Assembly: GCA_013044175.1 (NCBI GenBank)
Contig: JABEUY010000028.1
Coordinates: 1 to 32,814 of the forward strand
Reading direction: 5' to 3'
DNA length: 32,814 nt
DNA from: Bacilli bacterium
Lineage (GTDB): Bacteria; Bacillota; Bacilli; Alicyclobacillales; SLC66
The position numbers were made by a program, and so were the translations under genes. Of this stretch, positions 1-7,156 are shown one piece after another. Numbering within the stretch: the first letter of the stretch is position 1; each line of letters begins with the position of its first letter. The notes beneath the pieces are model-generated. The model was not told the DNA's origin and made no database searches. It saw nothing but the letters and a program-made list of their open reading frames with translations.

Positions 1-465
1 ATTTTGCGTCTGAATGACACCACTGATGTAATTTTGGTTATTCAATTTGTTCAATATCGCCGAATTCGTCAATCCATTACTGAAATCGGCGAGATTACCA
101 ACTTGCGAGACCAATTGATTTTGACTGTCAAAAACATCGAGAAAATTAAGATCGTTAAAAACAGAAGTGGCCGCATCCACATTCGCTACAATCCATTTGA
201 CGTCATGTTTTTGCAGTGCCTGATTGAAAGCATCCCATTTCGCAAAGGAAATATCTTGTTGCAAAAGATTTTCACTCTGTGTCTGCATCGTACTTTGGAG
301 TGATTGTGCGGTGCGCACAGCACTGTCTTGCTCAAGCGAACTTAAACTTGCATCAACTTTAGCAAAAGCAAAGTAACCGATCAAAAGAACAGGTAAGATG
401 ATACAAAGAAATAAGGCAATGATCAACTTTACGCGGATGGGAAAACGTATTGTCTGTTTCTCCAT
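1..465 (-). CDS. CHASE4-like sensor protein, N-terminal part (runs off the window)
   Basis: This minus-strand frame opens with ATG at 465 and stays open for 155 codons to the window edge, so the C-terminal output domain is not visible. An AGGAGG ribosome site lies about 9 bases before the ATG. The protein starts with a short basic segment, then one membrane helix (about residues 13-35, rich in I, L, V and F). An extracytoplasmic region follows, with the pattern FAKWDAF and VKWIVANVD and later a LNFLDVFDSQNQLV stretch. The W-D and N-V-D arrangement is typical of CHASE4 ligand-sensing domains. Family knowledge: CHASE4 proteins are membrane receptors that usually end in a histidine kinase, GGDEF or methyl-accepting output. 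Which output this one has, and its ligand, cannot be told here. Identification rests on pattern only. Confidence 0.6.
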   Translation of the reverse strand, partial: MEKQTIRFPIRVKLIIALFLCIILPVLLIGYFAFAKVDASLSSLEQDSAVRTAQSLQSTMQTQSENLLQQDISFAKWDAFNQALQKHDVKWIVANVDAATSVFNDLNFLDVFDSQNQLVSQVGNLADFSNGLTNSAILNKLNNQNYISGVIQTQN

Positions 466-581
466 AGAATCATCCTCCTGAAATTCCACTGCCCCTACCA
501 AAGGATATTCGACGGGATAAGAAAAACTCCTTTTTTAATTCACATTCTGTTAGCGATATCTTTGACAAACGTGCCCTACAG

Positions 582-1235
582 TTAGTTTTTCTTGGCCTCT
601 TTGCGCTTCTCCACTTCCCGACGAAAACTTTCCGATAGCGCATCGACGCTAAGCACCCGTTCGATCGATGCCTGATCATCGTGGTACATCACACGATTAA
701 CTTGTGAAACCGATACTCGTAAAGGATGCCGTTCTTGAAGGATCAAGGGATCCTGTACCGAGGCAACACCTTCTTTGAGCACACGAAATAAAAATCCCGT
801 ATTTCCCTCTTTCGCCATTACAGAAGCAAGATCCGACAGCCCATATTTTGCAGCGATTTTATAGCAAGGAATCCGCGGTTGGGATATCTGAATGATCGCT
901 TGTCCGAGCGAGTACACATCGCCGATACACGCTTCTTCTTCGATTAAGCCGATCGAAGAGAGATTTTCACCAAAAAGCGCACCCTCTTGCAAGAAAGAAA
1001 CTCCATAATTCAGCCAAAAATCACGATGATCATCCGCGTACAAACAAAGTGCTTTTTCCTCACCACCATGATATTCTGGCGTTTGTTCATCGCCTTGAAT
1101 GCCTATTCGCGTAATCAACACTTCATCAAGGACAGGCATCTTATTAACGGCAGTTGAAAAAACTTTATCCCCATAAGTCTTTGTCACTATTTTTGCTACG
1201 TTTATCGAACGCAAAGGATATGTATTTTTCATCAA
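582..1235 (-). CDS. MOSC domain-containing protein (YiiM-like)
   Basis: A 217-residue protein of the MOSC (molybdenum cofactor sulfurase C-terminal) family. The stretch GIQGDEQTPEYHGGEEKAL near residues 46-64 and the conserved cysteine in QPRIPCYK near residue 125 are the family hallmarks. YiiM-type proteins are soluble and are linked to molybdenum-cofactor-dependent detoxification of N-hydroxylated base analogues; the substrate here is unknown. The start is ambiguous: TTG at 1235 sits about 8 bases after AAAGGGG, while the adjacent ATG at 1232 sits about 11 bases after it. The gene diverges from the small gene at 1314. The 116-base gap to the sensor gene downstream contains only that gene's ribosome site and no clear terminator. 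Confidence 0.85.
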   Translation of the reverse strand: MMKNTYPLRSINVAKIVTKTYGDKVFSTAVNKMPVLDEVLITRIGIQGDEQTPEYHGGEEKALCLYADDHRDFWLNYGVSFLQEGALFGENLSSIGLIEEEACIGDVYSLGQAIIQISQPRIPCYKIAAKYGLSDLASVMAKEGNTGFLFRVLKEGVASVQDPLILQERHPLRVSVSQVNRVMYHDDQASIERVLSVDALSESFRREVEKRKEAKKN

Positions 1236-1313
1236 GCAACTAGCCCCTTTAAGTATTTTTATCTTTTCGTTTCAAGCCTTGATCGTTATACTATCACTAG
1301 GGAGGTGATTGCA

Positions 1314-1541
1314 ATGTTACTTTCCAGCGTCCAATCATTTGGTATCAATAACCAACAATTGGATCAACCGTTGCTTTCACAATTGCAACAGCATCAACAT
1401 GTCAATGCTGTAAAAGTGCAGTTGCCATCACAACAAGCCTTACCAGGTGCTACACCTGGTCCAGCTTCCACGGATGGTGACGGGGATCATGGCCAAGAAC
1501 TGAGTGGTCACAAAGGCCAACTCATCAATACGCTAGCCTGA
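1314..1541 (+). CDS. small 75-residue protein of unknown function
   Basis: ATG at 1314 follows an excellent ribosome site, AGGGAGGTGAT, at about 1299-1309. A GTG at 1305 lies inside that site, so the ATG is the start. A TATACT at 1287-1292 could be the -10 box, although no good -35 is visible; the leader would then be very short. The product is soluble-looking. It has a Gln/Leu-rich first half (QQLDQPLLSQLQQHQ), a Pro/Ala/Gly turn (LPGATPGPAS) and an acidic segment (TDGDGDHGQ). It has no signal peptide or membrane helix. A strong terminator follows 21 bases after the stop, so it is probably monocistronic. I do not recognise the family. The coding call rests on the ribosome site and the terminator. 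Confidence 0.6.
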   Translation: MLLSSVQSFGINNQQLDQPLLSQLQQHQHVNAVKVQLPSQQALPGATPGPASTDGDGDHGQELSGHKGQLINTLA

Positions 1542-1556
1542 TCCTACTTGTAAGCA

Positions 1557-2762
1557 CTACAGATCGCGACCTTCGCCATAAGAGGGTTGCGATTTTTTTT
1601 CCGTCAAAAAATAAAGAAAAGCAAAAAGAGGAATGAGCATACCGATGACCGCAATACCTTGCCAAGAAAAACTTGTCAACAACCACCCCGATACCGCAGA
1701 ACCAACTGCACCGCCGATAAAAAACACACTCATAAAAATGCTATTCACCCGTCCGCGCAAGGAAGCGGATAGACTATATATCGCACGCTGACCAACCACC
1801 AGATTGGTCGAGACGGCCATATCGAGTACGATAGCACACAGATAGAGTACAATGAGTCCTGCAATCGATCCTTGTGGCACGATCACTGTCGACAAATAGG
1901 CGATCGGCGCTGCCAAAAGGGCAAAAGTCGTCAAGATCTTCGAGTGCCCCTTATCTGCCCATCTTCCTGCTATCGGCGCCGCAACCGCACCTGCCACACC
2001 GACAAAAGCAAACAGTGCAATATCTTGTTGGGAATAATGATACTTATCGATCAACCAAAGGGGGGCTGAGGACCAAAAAAGACTAAACACGCCAAAGAGA
2101 CTCGCCTGATATAAAGCTCGACGACGTACGACAGGCGTATGGATGAATAAACTCCATAAGGAACGAATCAACTTCTGATACGACAATTCCGTAACCGGTA
2201 TTCGTTTTGGCAAAAGAAAGTACAACAAGAACCACAAGAGAATACAGACGAGCGCTGAACTTAGATAGATTGCGTGCCATCCAAAATAAAAAGTCACGAT
2301 ACTAGCAATCGGACGAGCAAACATAATACCTAAAAGTAGACCGCTCATGACCATGCCTACCCGACGTCCCCGTTCAAGCGCATTGGATAATTGGGCTGCG
2401 AAAGGTACGATGATCTGTGCCGCAACTGCACCAAGTCCGATCAGGCATGAAGAGAGAAAAAACACGAAAGCATTATGACTCATGCCTACAAGGAATAAGG
2501 CAACAATCAAAATGGTCACCACAAAAAGAATCAAACGACGATTTTCAATTCGATCAAATAAGGGCACTAAAAAAAGCAATCCAGCGACAAAACCAATCTG
2601 CGTCATCGTCACGATCAAACCCGTCATAGAAAGTGGTAAGGAGAGATCATGACCAATCGGTTTTAATAACGGCTGCGCATAGTACAAATTGGCCACCAAA
2701 ACACCACAAGCGATCGCAAAAATCAGATAGATGCTTTGCGGCGATGAGGATCGCTCGTTCAT
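1557..2762 (-). CDS. MFS family transporter, probable drug or metabolite exporter
   Basis: A 401-residue major facilitator superfamily protein with about 12 hydrophobic segments. The N-terminal ANLYYAQPLL motif is typical of a bacterial exporter subgroup; an acidic/basic cytoplasmic loop (FDRIENRRL) follows helix 2, and a loop with GRWADKGH lies after helix 7. Length is normal for the 12-helix family. The start is the ATG at 2762, preceded by AAGGAAGGTG about 5-8 bases away. The gene diverges from the glycosyltransferase gene at 2821 with only 58 bases between starts, so the promoters must be close or overlapping. Its final codons form the terminator of the opposing small gene. The substrate cannot be inferred from sequence. 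Confidence 0.85.
   Translation of the reverse strand: MNERSSSPQSIYLIFAIACGVLVANLYYAQPLLKPIGHDLSLPLSMTGLIVTMTQIGFVAGLLFLVPLFDRIENRRLILFVVTILIVALFLVGMSHNAFVFFLSSCLIGLGAVAAQIIVPFAAQLSNALERGRRVGMVMSGLLLGIMFARPIASIVTFYFGWHAIYLSSALVCILLWFLLYFLLPKRIPVTELSYQKLIRSLWSLFIHTPVVRRRALYQASLFGVFSLFWSSAPLWLIDKYHYSQQDIALFAFVGVAGAVAAPIAGRWADKGHSKILTTFALLAAPIAYLSTVIVPQGSIAGLIVLYLCAIVLDMAVSTNLVVGQRAIYSLSASLRGRVNSIFMSVFFIGGAVGSAVSGWLLTSFSWQGIAVIGMLIPLFAFLYFLTEKKSQPSYGEGRDL
1563..1600 (+). terminator. rho-independent terminator of the small gene, inside the convergent MFS gene
   Basis: A 12-pair stem (1563-1574 with 1582-1593, two G-T wobbles) and a 7-base loop are followed by a run of eight T residues to 1600. 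The hairpin lies within the last codons of the convergent MFS gene (stop at 1557), so these bases serve both as coding sequence and as terminator. Confidence 0.75.
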
Positions 2763-2820
2763 ATTTTCACCTTCCTTCTACCATGCAGTACGAGGTATAC
2801 TCATCATACCGTAAAGCGAG

Positions 2821-3999
2821 ATGAAAGGAAGCGTCGAAGTGTATATCGTCTCATGGCTAGTCGCGTCAATGCTCGTTATCGCATGGGTAATCTTCTCGAT
2901 TCTATCTTATCGAGGTTTACGCCGTGCTCAATCGCTAGAATCCATTGAATATACCGAGCCTTTTTGCCCTCTTGTATCCGTAGTTATCGCAGCCAAAAAT
3001 GAAAGTCACGCCATTGAAGCGACGATCGACTCCCTTCTGGCACAAAGTTGGCCAAACCTAGAAATCATCGTCGTCGATGATCGATCCACCGATGATACTT
3101 TACCCAAACTACGCAAGATCGAACAGTATCATCAGCAGGTGACAGTCCTAGCTATCGACCAACTTGAGCAAGGGTGGTTAGGTAAAAATAACGCCCTACA
3201 GCAAGGAGCACGTCTAGCTTCTGGCGACTGGATTCTCTTCACGGACGCTGACGTCTCATTTTCTAAAGAAGCGATCACCACCGCCATGCAATTTTCTTTA
3301 GACCAAGAGATCGACCATCTAGCGTTATCACCCCATCTTATCGCCAAAGGATTTTGGCTAAAGATGACCATTTATTTCTTCTTATACAATGTGATGATCA
3401 TCTTTCGTCCGCAAAACGCTTCTTGGCCACGTTCAAAAGCTTATGTAGGCATTGGCGCCTTTAATTTGATGAAAAAAAGCGTCTATCATAGCGTTGGTGA
3501 ACACCAACAGATTGCTCTTCGATCTGACGATGATCTCGCTTTGGGTGAAAAAATCAAAAAAGCAGGCTATCACCAAGTTTTTGCCGGAGGCTCTTCTTTA
3601 ATCGCTGTCACTTGGTATCCCTCATTGCCCGCCATGGCACGAGGTCTAGAGAAAAATGTAATGGCGCCTTTTCACTATCGCTTTTATCGCTTTCTTGGTG
3701 CCATGCTTGCGATGACCATCTTTTATGAAGGCCCAATTCTCGGTATGCTATGGGGACATGGTGAATCGCGTGTCCTTTTTCTACTCGCCTTTCTTATAGA
3801 ATGGGGTCTTTTTGCGTTAACGCGAACTTATAGTGGCGTTTCTGGATTCTGGGGATTGTCGATCCCATTCTCCTTACCGATAACCGTCTTTATTTTTCTT
3901 CGTTCTGCCCTTTTATGTGCTTGGCGAGGTGGAATCGTCTGGCGGGGAACTTTCTATCCCTTACAAGAACTACGACAACAGTCGACGAAAAACAGATAA
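2821..3999 (+). CDS. membrane glycosyltransferase, family 2
   Basis: A GT-A-fold family-2 glycosyltransferase of about 392 residues. One N-terminal membrane helix (about residues 9-29) precedes the catalytic domain. That domain has VSVVIAAKNE near residue 53, IIVVDDRSTDDT, the metal-binding DAD in LFTDADVSF, and a later acidic RSDDDLALG that resembles the catalytic base region. Two or three helices close the C-terminus. The layout resembles CrtQ-type carotenoid and HpnB-type hopanoid-associated glycosyltransferases, so a lipid acceptor is plausible but unproven; no carotenoid or hopanoid genes are nearby. The ATG at 2821 has a poor ribosome site. A GTG at 2839 lies 9 bases after GGA of AAAGGAAG and may be the true start, giving 386 residues. 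Confidence 0.8.
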   Translation: MKGSVEVYIVSWLVASMLVIAWVIFSILSYRGLRRAQSLESIEYTEPFCPLVSVVIAAKNESHAIEATIDSLLAQSWPNLEIIVVDDRSTDDTLPKLRKIEQYHQQVTVLAIDQLEQGWLGKNNALQQGARLASGDWILFTDADVSFSKEAITTAMQFSLDQEIDHLALSPHLIAKGFWLKMTIYFFLYNVMIIFRPQNASWPRSKAYVGIGAFNLMKKSVYHSVGEHQQIALRSDDDLALGEKIKKAGYHQVFAGGSSLIAVTWYPSLPAMARGLEKNVMAPFHYRFYRFLGAMLAMTIFYEGPILGMLWGHGESRVLFLLAFLIEWGLFALTRTYSGVSGFWGLSIPFSLPITVFIFLRSALLCAWRGGIVWRGTFYPLQELRQQSTKNR

Positions 4000-4038
4000 A
4001 AAACCGCCTCCACCATCGAGTCACTATGGTGAAAACGG
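3998..4038 (-). terminator. strand-specific rho-independent terminator without an obvious gene
   Basis: Read on the minus strand, a 13-pair stem (4026-4038 with 4004-4016, loop 4017-4025) is followed by six T residues. Four of the pairs form only on the minus-strand RNA (U with G or A), so the element works in that direction. No minus-strand gene ends here, and the A tract overlaps the stop of the glycosyltransferase gene. Confidence 0.6.
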
Positions 4039-4268
4039 CTTGGTCGCAACTATATTCCTGCAAGGCAAACAACGTTAATAACAAGGCATAAGGCTACGTA
4101 CAAAGATACGGCACCATGCTTCAAACGTGATTGAAACATGTCCTGAATTCGCTTTCATGCTTGAAAGATGCGTAAGATCGATAGCAATTCTTCTCGTCTC
4201 TACAGGCATCACCTCCAACATCAAAGGGTAACGCACCTATAAGCGCACACATCTCGTTGCTACTCGCA
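4003..4268 (-). ncRNA. candidate small RNA or short-peptide transcript between promoter-like TATAAT and terminator
   Basis: On the minus strand a perfect TATAAT (4276-4281) lies about 270 bases before the terminator at 3998-4038, and the span holds no recognisable gene. A GGAGGT ribosome-site-like element (4211-4216) lies only 2 bases before an ATG at 4209. That ATG opens a 44-codon frame ending at 4075 (starting MPVETRRIAID). The spacing is poor, so translation is doubtful. The -35 region is weak. The span could be a regulatory RNA, a short-peptide mRNA, or chance. I do not recognise an Rfam family. Confidence 0.3.
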
Positions 4269-4275
4269 CTTTATT

Positions 4276-4281
4276 ATTATA
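4276..4281 (-). promoter_or_regulatory. TATAAT -10 box of the orphan minus-strand unit
   Basis: A perfect TATAAT on the minus strand lies in an AT-rich stretch. No convincing -35 hexamer at 16-18 bases was found. Confidence 0.35.
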
Positions 4282-4395
4282 ATGGAAAAACAAATTGCCA
4301 CTACACAAAATGTACAAATAATATCAAAAGCGCCGACAACGTTCTTCCAAGAAATATTCTACGACGGATCACACCAAATTGCAATACTTTCTAAC

Positions 4396-4446
4396 AAAAA
4401 TCATCCCCCGTATAGACGCCATAACCGTCTACGCACGGAGGATGAT
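4396..4446 (-). terminator. terminator of the sugar transporter gene
   Basis: Just downstream of the transporter stop on the minus strand, a 12-pair outer stem (4435-4446 with 4400-4411) is extended by an inner TAGACG/CGTCTA stem. A run of five T residues follows. It closes the 4459-5835 transcription unit. Confidence 0.85.
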
Positions 4447-4458
4447 CCAGCAAAACTC

Positions 4459-5835
4459 TTACTTTTGGGCAACCCAATCCGCTTGAATACTTTCCATTGT
4501 CCTCCCAGACGTTTCAGGCACTTTTCTTTTCATGAAAATCGCCATAATCACACAAAACACTGCAAAAATCCAGAAAGTAATCGTACCTCCGACAGCTTGT
4601 AAAAGTATCGGAAAGAACTGAGCGACAAGATAAGTCGCAAACCACAGGGCAAACGAAGCGATCGACATCGCCCGCCCACGTATGCTATTAGGATAAATCT
4701 CAGCAAGTACAATCCACACACCACCGCCCCAAGATAATTCATAAGCAATCGTATGCAAGAAAACTAAACCCATAACCAGCCAAGTGATCATATGTGGCAA
4801 GGCAAAAACAAGGCCAAGCAACCCAAGAAAGATCGCCATAAAATAACCATTCCAAACGAGCAAACGTTTACGCCCAATACGATCGACGATCAACATCAAC
4901 ACAATAACGAAGACAACCTTAATCGCGCCAATCCATACTGTGTCATAAAAAGAAGCATTGACCCCAGCACCTGCCGCTTTAAAAATCATCGGCGCATAAT
5001 AGCCAACCGCATTTGTTCCCGTGAATTGTTGAAAAATCGCGAGTAACACCCCAATGCCAAGCGCTTTTCGAATACCTGGACTGGTGATCTCTTGAAAAAA
5101 AGAATCCGGTACGATTTGTAGAGATTCACGAATCAAATTCACTTCTATTCTGGCTTTTTCAGTTCCATTTACTCGCGACAGCGTGTGCATAGCTGCTTCT
5201 TCTTGATTTCTCTTCATCTGAAAGCGTGGACTTTCCGGAACGAAAAATAAGAGGAAAAAGAAAATAAGTCCCGGAATTACGCCCATCGCAAACATATAGC
5301 GCCAACCTTCAGTCTGATTCCAAACCGTCGAATGCGTACTCACGATGGCAGCGTTTACAAAGTAGACAATAAATATACCTGAAACGATGGCTAATTGATT
5401 TGAACCAATAAGACGACCTCGTATTTTTGCAGGTGCGATTTCAGCAATGTACATGGGGGACAAGAGCGACGCAAGTCCAATTCCAATTCCACCAAGAAAA
5501 CGACCAAGAACAAGCAGGGTAACTCCATTCGCACTAGCCGTGATCAAACTACAGATAATAAAAGTAAGACCAGCAACCATAAGCGCCTTTTTTCTTCCAA
5601 TCGCGTCACCAAGAACTCCTGCTACAACGACACCGACCATCGCCCCTAGATCAATACTACTTGAAACAAGACCTGTCATACCTGCATTCAAGTGAAATTC
5701 TGATTTCAAAAAATCATTGGCACCTGCGATCACACCGGTATCATAGCCAAAAAGTAAGCCGCCAAGTGATGCGATCATCACAACGATCGTAATAAAGCCA
5801 AGCGATGCCATCGATTCCTGTTGTTTGACAGACAC
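4459..5835 (-). CDS. sugar porter family MFS transporter (sugar or uronate:H+ symporter)
   Basis: A 458-residue protein of the sugar porter branch of the major facilitator superfamily (XylE/AraE/IolT type). Visible hallmarks are GYDTGVIAGA in helix 1, GRKKAL after helix 2, the PESPR motif at the end of helix 6, DRIGRKRLL after helix 8 and PETSGRTMESIQ at the C-terminus. About 12 helices are present. The start is GTG at 5835, eight bases after GGGAGG. An ATG two bases upstream is out of frame. It diverges from the LacI-type regulator gene and shares with it an operator-bearing promoter region. With the uronate operon nearby, galacturonate or a related sugar acid is the likely substrate. This is inference, because sugar porters usually carry neutral sugars or inositol. 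Confidence 0.85.
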   Translation of the reverse strand: MSVKQQESMASLGFITIVVMIASLGGLLFGYDTGVIAGANDFLKSEFHLNAGMTGLVSSSIDLGAMVGVVVAGVLGDAIGRKKALMVAGLTFIICSLITASANGVTLLVLGRFLGGIGIGLASLLSPMYIAEIAPAKIRGRLIGSNQLAIVSGIFIVYFVNAAIVSTHSTVWNQTEGWRYMFAMGVIPGLIFFFLLFFVPESPRFQMKRNQEEAAMHTLSRVNGTEKARIEVNLIRESLQIVPDSFFQEITSPGIRKALGIGVLLAIFQQFTGTNAVGYYAPMIFKAAGAGVNASFYDTVWIGAIKVVFVIVLMLIVDRIGRKRLLVWNGYFMAIFLGLLGLVFALPHMITWLVMGLVFLHTIAYELSWGGGVWIVLAEIYPNSIRGRAMSIASFALWFATYLVAQFFPILLQAVGGTITFWIFAVFCVIMAIFMKRKVPETSGRTMESIQADWVAQK

Positions 5836-5913
5836 ATCGGATCCCTCCCTTTCAAGTTGAGCAACGAATATACATCGAAAGAAACCGTCTTCATCTCCTT
5901 CACGTTAATTTAC

Positions 5914-5926
5914 TGTTAATATAACA
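5914..5926. promoter_or_regulatory. operator TGTTA-N3-TAACA for the LacI-type regulator (perfect palindrome)
   Basis: TGTTAATATAACA is a perfect palindrome with 5-base arms. It lies in the divergent region and overlaps the AT-rich -10 area of the minus-strand transporter promoter. The same arms recur at the kdgK promoter (13739-13751), which makes binding by the adjacent LacI-family protein likely. Confidence 0.6.
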
Positions 5927-5966
5927 TATATAATTGCGTAATATGAATCTTTATGTGTATTTTTTA

Positions 5967-5979
5967 TGTTAATTTATCA
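5967..5979. promoter_or_regulatory. imperfect second operator
   Basis: TGTTAATTTATCA matches the TGTTA-N3-TAACA pattern with one mismatch. It lies about 23 bases before the -35 box of the regulator gene. Together with the perfect site 53 bases away it could allow looping or autoregulation. Confidence 0.35.
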
Positions 5980-5989
5980 TAATCATCGA

Positions 5990-6018
5990 TTGAATCCTTC
6001 CATGAACCTATTTATGTT
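5990..6018 (+). promoter_or_regulatory. sigma-A-type promoter of the LacI-type regulator gene
   Basis: TTGAAT (5990-5995) is separated by 17 bases from TATGTT (6013-6018), about 38 bases before the ATG at 6057. Confidence 0.5.
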
Positions 6019-6056
6019 ATTATGTGTTATGCAATCTTAGAACGAGGTGTACGTAG

Positions 6057-7058
6057 ATGATCACGATGGCCGATGTCGCAAAAGAAGCTGGCGTATCCAT
6101 CATGACCGTATCGCGGGTGGCTACAGGTACGGGATACGTCAAAGAAGGAACGCGTAAAAAAGTGTTGCGCGCTATGAAAGCTTTAAACTATAAACCTAAA
6201 AAAACAACGCTTGAAAATTTAGAAGCGGGCAAGATGACGCTTGCCTTGATCGTCCCTGACATTACCAATCCTTTTTACACGTTAATCGCCCGCGGTATGG
6301 AAGATGTAGCACGCAAAAATGGCTACCGAGTTTTTATCGCAAACACCGATGAAAACTTGGATAAAGAGTCCGAATACATCGATATGTGCATTTCTTTAAA
6401 CGCTGACGGGGTACTGATTGCTCCCGTCGGTGATCCCTCTGCACAAAGTCTCCAGTTGCTCGCAAAAGCTACCATTCCTTTTGTCCTTGTCGATCGTCTC
6501 ATTCCCGGTATCGAAGCCGATACTGTCAAAGGCGATATCACCAAAGCTTCCTTTCTACTGGTCGATCATTTGCTGTCCTTAGGTCATCGACGAATTGCGA
6601 TCATCACCGGCCCATTAGCAAGCGCATCTAGCCGTGAACGACTCGAAGGGTATCGACAAGCACTTTCAGAAAGGCAAATAGCCTATGATGATCAACTTGT
6701 GGTCGAATCGGTCATGACCCGTCAAGTCGATCCCTCATTTCTTGAAGATTTACTCAGCCTAGATCCTGCTCCAACCGCGATTTTCGCCGCGAATCTCTTT
6801 CAGTATGCGCATATCTATCACTGGTTGCGCGAACATAACATCGCGATTCCCACAGCGATTAGCCTCGTATGCTTTGGTAATTCCGATACCTTAATTGGCA
6901 TCGATTCCCCTGTAACATGCGCCATTCAGCCTACTTATAATTTTGGTTCCCTTGGTACGCAGTTGTTATTAGAAAGAATCGAAGGCATTTCACTTCGACC
7001 TCGCAAAATCATTCTTGAAGCTGACGTGTCCTATCGCAACTCAACTTGCGCACGATAA
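6057..7058 (+). CDS. LacI/GalR family transcriptional regulator of the uronate locus (KdgR-like)
   Basis: A 333-residue regulator. The N-terminal helix-turn-helix is plain: MADVAKEAGVSIMTVSRV, then the hinge region with LNYKPKK and a short LENLEAGKM linker. The remainder is a periplasmic-binding-like effector domain with LALIVPDITNPFY, GYRVFIANTDEN, ADGVLIAP, VDRLIPG and the GHRRIAIITGP strand. Proteins of this family are usually repressors released by a sugar-derived ligand. Position and shared operators point to control of the divergent transporter and the kdgK operon; KDG or a uronate is a reasonable effector guess. ATG at 6057 follows GAGG by 9 bases. A second ATG at 6066 is too far from it. 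The C-terminus has no dedicated U-tract terminator, only the hairpin at 7082-7126. Confidence 0.9.
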   Translation: MITMADVAKEAGVSIMTVSRVATGTGYVKEGTRKKVLRAMKALNYKPKKTTLENLEAGKMTLALIVPDITNPFYTLIARGMEDVARKNGYRVFIANTDENLDKESEYIDMCISLNADGVLIAPVGDPSAQSLQLLAKATIPFVLVDRLIPGIEADTVKGDITKASFLLVDHLLSLGHRRIAIITGPLASASSRERLEGYRQALSERQIAYDDQLVVESVMTRQVDPSFLEDLLSLDPAPTAIFAANLFQYAHIYHWLREHNIAIPTAISLVCFGNSDTLIGIDSPVTCAIQPTYNFGSLGTQLLLERIEGISLRPRKIILEADVSYRNSTCAR

Positions 7059-7081
7059 GTGAACTCAGCCAATTTCGCAGA

Positions 7082-7126
7082 CCATCCTTCGTTACGTAAG
7101 GGCTCTCCTTGCGCAACGAAGGATGG
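7082..7126. repeat. long two-tier hairpin between convergent genes
   Basis: A 12-pair outer stem (7082-7093 with 7115-7126) encloses a 7-pair inner stem (7095-7101 with 7107-7113, one wobble) and a 5-base loop. No T tract follows on either strand. It may stop or stabilise the 3' ends of the regulator and uronate-operon messages, but it is not a classical terminator. Confidence 0.5.
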
Positions 7127-7156
7127 GTTATCGCATCACCGAGCTACTGCGTGACA

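Noticed and set aside
4282-4602. Plus-strand frame overlapping the transporter 3' end
   Set aside because: No ribosome site, lies antisense to a clear transporter gene and its terminator; composition is that of a shadow frame.
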